A stretch of DNA of 10,959 nucleotides from Bacteroidota bacterium (GTDB lineage Bacteria > Bacteroidota > Bacteroidia > Cytophagales > Cyclobacteriaceae): assembly GCA_023412765.1 (NCBI GenBank), contig JAEZBX010000146.1:1-10959 (forward strand), read 5' to 3'. The translations under genes and the position numbers were made by a program. The notes beneath the pieces were generated by a model. That model did not search any database. It was not told the origin of the DNA and saw only the letters and a program-made list of their open reading frames with translations. This document shows positions 6,178-10,959 of this stretch, piece by piece. Position 1 is the stretch's first letter. Each line of letters begins with the position of its first letter.

Positions 6178-7259
6178 TCTTCAGGTTTTAGTATTATCTC
6201 ATCGGGTGACAGGCCACTAATAATTTCTACGCGTTCGTAATCCATGAGGCCAACTTCAACCTTTCGCCTTTTGTCATTCTCGGTGATCACAAATTCGTTG
6301 TCAATCAGGTATTGGCGTGGAATTGTCAATGCGTTCTTTTTCTGTTGTATTACAATGTTGGCCTCTACAGTAAGGAATGGAAACAGTACGGGTGGCTGTG
6401 TGGAGAATGCTGCTTCCACCGTAAACGAATTCGCCCGCTCATTAAGTACTGGATTTATTTTGGTGACTTCCCCTTCGAAAACTTTTCCTTCATAGCTGTC
6501 CATGCGAATAAAAACCATTTGACCAATTTTTACACGGGATACGTCATATTCATCAACTTCTAGCTCAAGCATAAAACTATCGGCCGCGCCAAGTAGCGCC
6601 ACCGCATTTTGACTTGTAACCAATTCGCCCGGTTCTTTCAATACGCTATAAACTTTACCATTAATCTCACTTTTAATGATATAGTCTTCGGCAATTGCAC
6701 TGCTGATCTCAAGATTTGTTTGCGACTGTTTTGCGTTTAGCTCGAGGTCACGCCTTAGATCCCCGTACCTGAGTTGCGCGGATTTGTAGTCCTTGATAGA
6801 GTTCTGATAATTTAACTGCCGCTGCTCAAGATCTATTTTCGATCCAATATTTTGATTCCAAAGATTTTGTTGCCGCTGCAGCAAGAGCGAATCATTCGTC
6901 ATTTTTTTTCGGGCCACGTCGATGGCCAGGGAAAGTTCTTCCAGTCTTTGACGGTTCCTATCCAAACGTGCGTACTCGGCCGCGAGTGCAGCGTTTTGCC
7001 GGTTTAATTCAGAGGTCTTGTTGAAGATTTTGAATAGAGGTTGGCCTATACTGACGGTATCCCCCTCATCCACCATAATCTCCTTTATAATCCCGTTTAC
7101 AGCGGAAAAGACCTGATATTGACTTCTACTTTTTACAACACCCGATGCGTATACCGATTCCGTAATTTCTTGCAGAACTGGTGACACCTTTTCTCTTGTA
7201 TTGTTGCATGAGGTAGTGAATGTCAGAAGAACAACCAGAAAGAATAAATGCCTGAACAT
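6174..7259 (-). CDS. HlyD/MacA-like periplasmic adaptor, probable lipoprotein
   Basis: A 361-residue adaptor. I start it at the ATG at 7259, which gives a lipoprotein signal: MFRHLFFLVVLLTFTTSC, with lipidation expected at C18. Domains in order: first half of a biotinyl-lipoyl-like domain (QVFSAVNGIIKEIMVDEGDT); a long coiled-coil hairpin of about 100 residues rich in Q, L, R and N; the second half of the lipoyl domain (SEINGKVYSVLKEPGELV); then beta-barrel and membrane-proximal parts ending at SGLSPDEIILKPED. In MacA-type systems the hairpin touches a TolC outer-membrane duct and the membrane-proximal part touches the permease. It is the first gene of the operon and overlaps the permease start by 4 bases. 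A frame extending 44 codons further upstream lacks a signal and is not credible. Confidence 0.9.
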   Translation of the reverse strand: MFRHLFFLVVLLTFTTSCNNTREKVSPVLQEITESVYASGVVKSRSQYQVFSAVNGIIKEIMVDEGDTVSIGQPLFKIFNKTSELNRQNAALAAEYARLDRNRQRLEELSLAIDVARKKMTNDSLLLQRQQNLWNQNIGSKIDLEQRQLNYQNSIKDYKSAQLRYGDLRRDLELNAKQSQTNLEISSAIAEDYIIKSEINGKVYSVLKEPGELVTSQNAVALLGAADSFMLELEVDEYDVSRVKIGQMVFIRMDSYEGKVFEGEVTKINPVLNERANSFTVEAAFSTQPPVLFPFLTVEANIVIQQKKNALTIPRQYLIDNEFVITENDKRRKVEVGLMDYERVEIISGLSPDEIILKPED

Positions 7260-7608
7260 GATGCCGTCAATGGTAGTTGTACTGTTCCTTTTATAGTAAC
7301 TACATAAACAATGTACTGTTTCGTTTTGACATTGTCCGAACCACAAATGGAATCTACCATGTGAAGATAAAAATAACACCGTAGCGGACATTATTTTGAA
7401 CGTGTCGCGCGGAAAGATTTTCTATTTATCCCGACACAGGAAAAGCACGAGTTATCGGGTTTAAGCTCAGGGGATCTTTTGGCAGTGTGATGCCCATCGC
7501 CGGAAAAGCGTTGCATATTTGTTGCTCTGGTTTGTAATTCCTATACAAAATTGCGCCCTTACCGTTATTTATTTACTTTAACTAGATAGACATTATACTT
7601 CCCCGATC
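7260..7608. promoter_or_regulatory. Divergent intergenic region with short repeats
   Basis: This 349-base space separates the efflux operon (minus) from the secreted hydrolase (plus) and must hold both promoters. I cannot place a convincing TAnnTTTG promoter for either; CATATTTG near 7515 is one mismatch off but lacks a partner at the right distance. On the operon side there is a 9-bp direct repeat TGTACTGTT at 7278-7286 and 7312-7320 (34 bases start to start). An imperfect inverted repeat, GTAGTT..ACT against AGTAACTAC, lies at 7273-7303. These could be operator sites within the leader or promoter of the operon, but this is inference only. Confidence 0.3.
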
Positions 7609-8796
7609 ATGAAACTATTATTTTCATCTTTTTCTTTCTTGCCAATTGTACTCATAAGTTTTCAATTGGAACTTTCTGCGCAGGCAATTGACACCACCAT
7701 GCTCTGCCGCGGCAATCATTTTACAGAAGCCGAAGGCAAGGCATCGCTGGAAAAATTTGCTTCCAGTTATAATGATCTGGAAGGGTGGAAGAAACGTGTC
7801 GCCCGGATCAGGAAAGGAATTCTTGAAGGCCTGGGAATTACCAATTTAAATGTGAATACACCTTTGAAACCCATAACCAGGAATAAGAGGGTTCATGATG
7901 GTTATACGGTAGAAAATGTTGCTTTTGAAAGTTTGCCTGGATTTTTTGTTACCGGAAACCTTTACCGGCCTACGAAGTCGCTGACGTCCTATGCCGGCAT
8001 CCTCTCACCTCATGGCCATGGCAAAGATCCACGCTTTAAGGAGTACGTTCAGAAGCGCTGCGCGTCTCTGGCGCGGATGGGCGCGGTCGTTCTTTCTTAC
8101 GATATGGTTGGTTATGGAGAATCAGATCAATGCGCGCACAAGTTTCCGTATGCAGCAAAACTACAGACTATCAATAGCAAACGGGCCCTGGACTATCTCC
8201 TATCACTGAATAACGTTGACCCTATGCGCATAGGAGTTTCAGGCGAATCGGGTGGGGGTACCCAAACATTCCTGCTCACCGCGCTCGACGACCGGATAGC
8301 GGTGTCAGTGCCCGTCGTCATGGTTTCTGCGCATTTTTTCGGTGGATGTGTCTGTGAAAGTGGAATGCCAATCCATAAGAGCGCCGACCACCAAACAAGC
8401 AATGTCGAGATTGCTGCCCTTGCAGCACCAAAGCCAATGCTACTGATTTCGAATGGCAAAGACTGGACGAAGAATACACCGGATGTTGAGTTTCCTTATA
8501 TTAAAAACGTTTATAAACTTTTCCAGAAGGAAGGTAACGTAGAAAATGTCCACCTGGCTACTGAAGGACATGACTATGGCATCAATAAACGAAAGGCTGC
8601 TTATCCTTTTCTTGCGCGGCATCTCAATTTATCTCTCCCTGAAATATATGACACAGAAGGGAAGATAAATGAGGACTTTGTGACGGTAGAAAGTGAAGAA
8701 ACGCTTAAAATTTTCAATGATAAGTTTCCCCGGCCGTCTTACGCAGTTAAAGGCGAAGATGCAGTCGTTGCGCTCATGAAAACCTACCTTAAATAG
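7609..8796 (+). CDS. Secreted alpha/beta hydrolase, acetyl xylan esterase-like
   Basis: A 395-residue predicted esterase or peptidase-like hydrolase with a Sec signal peptide (MKLLFSSFSFLPIVLISF, cleavage probably after ELSAQA, residues 21-26). Alpha/beta-hydrolase marks: an oxyanion-side SPHGHG (133-138), YDMVGYGES (164-172), nucleophile elbow GESGGGTQT with S214, acidic residue probably D285 in LLISNGKDWTKNTP, and histidine H321 in ATEGHDYG. The 'YDMVGYG.S', 'GGGTQTF' and 'DWTKNTP..EFP' pieces match a group of secreted hydrolases in Bacteroidota and Planctomycetes often labelled acetyl xylan esterase or dienelactone hydrolase. The substrate is not proven. Residues 340-395 form a tail beyond the usual fold. 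The gene stands alone, with no glycosidase or SusCD pair nearby, so a place in a polysaccharide locus is not supported here. Confidence 0.88.
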   Translation: MKLLFSSFSFLPIVLISFQLELSAQAIDTTMLCRGNHFTEAEGKASLEKFASSYNDLEGWKKRVARIRKGILEGLGITNLNVNTPLKPITRNKRVHDGYTVENVAFESLPGFFVTGNLYRPTKSLTSYAGILSPHGHGKDPRFKEYVQKRCASLARMGAVVLSYDMVGYGESDQCAHKFPYAAKLQTINSKRALDYLLSLNNVDPMRIGVSGESGGGTQTFLLTALDDRIAVSVPVVMVSAHFFGGCVCESGMPIHKSADHQTSNVEIAALAAPKPMLLISNGKDWTKNTPDVEFPYIKNVYKLFQKEGNVENVHLATEGHDYGINKRKAAYPFLARHLNLSLPEIYDTEGKINEDFVTVESEETLKIFNDKFPRPSYAVKGEDAVVALMKTYLK

Positions 8797-8823
8797 GGCA
8801 TGTAGAAAAAGAAAGACAGAGTT

Positions 8824-8861
8824 AAAAAAAAATATGATCAGGAATAATCCCGATCATATTT
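8824..8861 (-). terminator. Intrinsic terminator of the small gene at 8887, possibly bidirectional
   Basis: A 10-bp stem AAATATGATC (8830-8839) and GATCATATTT (8852-8861), extended by inner GGA/TCC pairs, lies between two converging genes. Read on the minus strand it is followed by a run of T (complement of the A-run 8824-8832), as expected for the gene ending at 8887. On the plus strand only TTT follows, so termination of the hydrolase transcript would be weaker. Confidence 0.75.
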
Positions 8862-8886
8862 AGCCAACTATAAAGAAAATTAGTTT

Positions 8887-9090
8887 TTAGTAGGAAACGG
8901 CCATTCTGCCTTTTGCCCAATCGATCTGAACACCTATACGGCTACCCGATGAATGACCGACACGCAAATCATGCATTAACCGATTAATTCCGGGAATTAC
9001 ACTTACAACTTGCTCCGAATCCTTTTTCGCAAAATCAGCAGAGGCATCGTTACCCATCACTTGTTTTTGAACATCGGTCTCGTTATGCAT
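8887..9090 (-). CDS. Small hypothetical protein, 67 residues
   Basis: I do not recognise this protein. I start it at the ATG at 9090 (MHNETDVQKQ). A GTG at 9138 in the same frame lies upstream of the promoter -7 element at 9120-9127, so it could not be on the transcript. The product is soluble, without a signal peptide, cysteine or membrane segment. An acidic and polar first half (to about residue 30) is followed by SVIPGINRLMHDLRVG and a C-terminus rich in small and basic residues, ending in WAKGRMAVSY. A promoter with the Bacteroidota consensus, a leader of about 25-30 bases and a terminator right after the stop frame it as a stand-alone gene, the main support that it is real. Whether it is translated remains inference. 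Confidence 0.6.
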   Translation of the reverse strand: MHNETDVQKQVMGNDASADFAKKDSEQVVSVIPGINRLMHDLRVGHSSGSRIGVQIDWAKGRMAVSY

Positions 9091-9119
9091 ATAAGATGGT
9101 TTTTTTGTTAATGACTCTA

Positions 9120-9151
9120 CAAACATAATCCATCTCACAACGGGCTTTCAA
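9120..9151 (-). promoter_or_regulatory. Bacteroidota-type promoter (TTG-N21-TATGTTTG)
   Basis: On the minus strand TTG (9151-9149) is followed, 21 bases on, by TATGTTTG (9127-9120), a full match to the TAnnTTTG -7 consensus known for the Bacteroidota primary sigma factor. The spacing is within the accepted range. It would start transcription about 25-30 bases before the ATG at 9090. The remaining spacer up to 9272 shows no other clear element and no strong terminator for the NAD salvage genes. Confidence 0.65.
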
Positions 9152-9272
9152 TGACTTTTGTTTGGCATAATGAGGATTTTTATCATAGGGTGATTTGGGA
9201 CTAGTCTAAGGCCCAATCCAAAACCCCGTTATTGAATAGAAAAACGACTTTCTGAAAGAAATTTAATTGTGT

Positions 9273-9896
9273 CTACAAGTGTCGGTGAAAATCTTTTGTA
9301 CTAATTATTTGACCACCTGAAGCTAAGATTTCATCTTTCGCCCGTTCAAAACCATCAACACCTATGGGTCGCGAGGCATCTTCGATTATATATGTTTCAA
9401 AGTTTTCTTTTATGGCATCCTTGGCCGTGTAAAACACACAATAATCCGAAGCCAGGCCGGCGACATAAACTTTTCTAACTTTTCGTTCGCGCAGATATCC
9501 GGCTAGTCCTGTCGTCTTCCGATATCCATTGTCATAGAATCCGCTGTAACTATCGATGTCTGGATCCATGCCTTTTCGGAAGATTGCTTCAACCCTGGTT
9601 AGGTCAAGATCTTTGTGGAATTCTGCGCCATCGGTTCCTTGTATACAGTGATCTGGCCAGAGCACCTGGTCAAGTCCGTGAAGGGATATTTTCTCAAACG
9701 TATTTTTTCCGGGATGACTACTGGCAAAACTTTTATGACCCTTCGGATGCCAGTCTTGCGTGGCAACTACAAGGCTAAACGATTGCTGGAGCTCGTTAAC
9801 GATTGGGATAATTTCATTTCCGCCGGGAACTGCTAAAGGCCCGCCCGGTATAAAATCGTTTTGAATATCAACAATGATGAATGCATTCATGGTCAT
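9273..9896 (-). CDS. pncA: Nicotinamidase
   Basis: A 207-residue cytoplasmic amidase that turns nicotinamide into nicotinate and ammonia in NAD salvage; it may also act on pyrazinamide. The catalytic triad is visible: D10 in IIVDIQNDF, K108 in FRKGMDPDID, and the cysteine nucleophile C153 in GLASDYCVFYTAKDA. Metal ligands are expected at D48 and H50 (ATQDWHPKGH) and at H83 (WPDHCIQGT), as in the E. coli enzyme. Length is usual (about 200-215). The ATG at 9896 overlaps the stop of the upstream phosphoribosyltransferase gene as ATGA, so the two proteins are probably translated in a coupled way and made together. A second in-frame ATG lies two codons later (9890); I keep the first because of the overlap. 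Confidence 0.95.
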   Translation of the reverse strand: MTMNAFIIVDIQNDFIPGGPLAVPGGNEIIPIVNELQQSFSLVVATQDWHPKGHKSFASSHPGKNTFEKISLHGLDQVLWPDHCIQGTDGAEFHKDLDLTRVEAIFRKGMDPDIDSYSGFYDNGYRKTTGLAGYLRERKVRKVYVAGLASDYCVFYTAKDAIKENFETYIIEDASRPIGVDGFERAKDEILASGGQIISTKDFHRHL

Positions 9897-10959
9897 TTCT
9901 TGTATTGGCTCTTCAAAAAATTTCTTTCATCACGCATCCTTTCGCTTATACCTACTTTGTACAGGTGCGGATAGTCAAATCGTTTATATTCTTCAGGCAG
10001 GCGATTGATCCGCTCCTGGCAATATGCAGCTATTGTGGTAAGGTCTGGCTGCTCAATTATTATCTTGCCCTCTTCCATCACTTTGTGTAATAACAACTCC
10101 TGCTTCAGGCCTTTGAGATGCAATGATTTATCCACTTCGAACGGATGATGCATGACATTCTGGTTGTGTTCGTCCTGAAAAGTGATCACGTCGGCGCCGA
10201 AAAAGTTTCCCTCGCCATTTACAGCTCGATACACTTGCTTTTTTCCGGGCAGGGTCATCTTTTTTAAATTCTCCGACAATTTGATCCTTGGCTTTCCGTA
10301 GGCATATGCCAGTTTGTAAACGCCGTCCAGTGCGGCGTCTGGTGGGCCCGTTACCAGGCTTGTCCCGACACCAAATACATCAATAGGTGCCTGCTGGTCC
10401 ATCAGACTTTTTATTACATACTCATTTAATTGATTGGATACCGTGATCTTGACGTCGGTAAGGCCGGCGCCGTCGAGCATGGCCCTGGCCTGTTTTGAAA
10501 GATATGCGAGGTCTCCGCTATCAAGCCGAATGCCTGATAACCGGTGGGATCTCTCCGCCATCTCTTTTGCTACAGTAATAGCATTTGGAATTCCCGACTT
10601 AAGTGTATCGTATGTATCAACCAACAAGACACACTTTTCTGGTCTCATCTGTGCAAAATCACGAAAAGCATCCAACTCACTGTCGTAGCTTTGAACAAAC
10701 GAATGAGCCATCGTGCCAACCACAGGTATCGAAAAGTCGCGGCCAGCCTTAACGTTGCTGGTAGAATTAAATCCTCCGATAATTGCAGCCCGGGTGGCAT
10801 GATAACCACCGGTGGCCTGGGCTCTTCTAAGTCCGAAGTCACTTAGGATCCGCCTTCCTGCAACGGACCGCATACGTGCTGCTTTGGTTGCAATCAGCGA
10901 TTCAAAATTCAGAATATTTAATAAAGCGGTTTCAGCAAGCTGTGCTTCAAGCATTCGAC
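9893..10959 (-). CDS. pncB: Nicotinate phosphoribosyltransferase, cut by the window edge
   Basis: This enzyme joins nicotinate to PRPP, with ATP, to make nicotinate mononucleotide, the entry step of the Preiss-Handler NAD pathway. About 355 C-terminal residues are present and the frame runs off the right edge; the full protein is usually 400-490 residues. The internal ATG at 10954 is not the start, because it lies within the conserved 'EAQLAETALLNILNF' region. Family marks: IATKAAR, a GTMAHSF segment with the histidine expected to be phosphorylated, RLDSGDLAYLS (PRPP and phosphate contacts), VSNQLNEY, FGVGTSLVTG, and KLSENLKKMTLPGKKQVYR. Its product partner, nicotinamidase, follows with an ATGA overlap, making this a two-step salvage unit. 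Confidence 0.95.
   Translation of the reverse strand, partial: RMLEAQLAETALLNILNFESLIATKAARMRSVAGRRILSDFGLRRAQATGGYHATRAAIIGGFNSTSNVKAGRDFSIPVVGTMAHSFVQSYDSELDAFRDFAQMRPEKCVLLVDTYDTLKSGIPNAITVAKEMAERSHRLSGIRLDSGDLAYLSKQARAMLDGAGLTDVKITVSNQLNEYVIKSLMDQQAPIDVFGVGTSLVTGPPDAALDGVYKLAYAYGKPRIKLSENLKKMTLPGKKQVYRAVNGEGNFFGADVITFQDEHNQNVMHHPFEVDKSLHLKGLKQELLLHKVMEEGKIIIEQPDLTTIAAYCQERINRLPEEYKRFDYPHLYKVGISERMRDERNFLKSQYKK

Noticed and set aside
7260..7391. 44-codon N-terminal extension of the adaptor
   Set aside because: It would hide the lipoprotein signal that starts at 7259, and the added residues look like translated leader.
8193..8459. 88-codon minus-strand frame inside the hydrolase gene
   Set aside because: It is fully contained in a gene with an intact catalytic triad and is a shadow frame.

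Overview
The window looks like chromosomal DNA of a Bacteroidota bacterium, most likely a Cytophagales relative; this is an inference. The support is: secreted and lipoprotein families typical of that phylum, a TAnnTTTG-type promoter in front of a small gene at 9090, weak or absent Shine-Dalgarno sequences, and a Bacteroidota-style unfused ABC efflux operon. It reads as ordinary housekeeping and transport DNA. I see no integrase, transposase, phage gene, CRISPR array, tRNA or rRNA.

Layout from the left: the 3' end of an unidentified gene (to 176); a PAT-type GNAT acetyltransferase (512-1030); a secreted protein of unknown function (1348-1974) with a clear intrinsic terminator; an ACS-family MFS transporter (2289-3566); and a 67-residue membrane protein (3899-4102), all on the plus strand. 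A minus-strand operon follows, running from 7259 down to 4227. It encodes a lipoprotein HlyD/MacA-like adaptor, a LolC/FtsX-type permease starting with TTG inside a TTGA overlap, and a LolD-like ATPase. Together they should form an envelope-spanning, MacAB-like exporter or extractor, with any TolC partner outside the window. A secreted alpha/beta hydrolase (7609-8796, plus strand) is transcribed divergently from this operon. It converges on a small minus-strand gene (8887-9090) that has its own promoter and terminator. At the right end lies a minus-strand NAD salvage pair: nicotinate phosphoribosyltransferase (cut by the window edge) overlaps nicotinamidase by ATGA. Nicotinamidase makes nicotinate from nicotinamide, and the phosphoribosyltransferase makes nicotinate mononucleotide from it.

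The most unusual signal is in the spaces between genes in the first 3.8 kb. Several intergenic regions hold short arrays of different sequence but the same 7-bp period: AAGTRGT, AACTAAT/AACGATT, GGAATAR, GCGTTTT/GCTTTCY and NGCTGAY. One of them folds back into an 18-bp perfect inverted repeat. Because 7 is not a multiple of 3, the four families that carry a stop codon in essentially every unit place stops in all three reading frames. This is the best candidate here for something not formally described.
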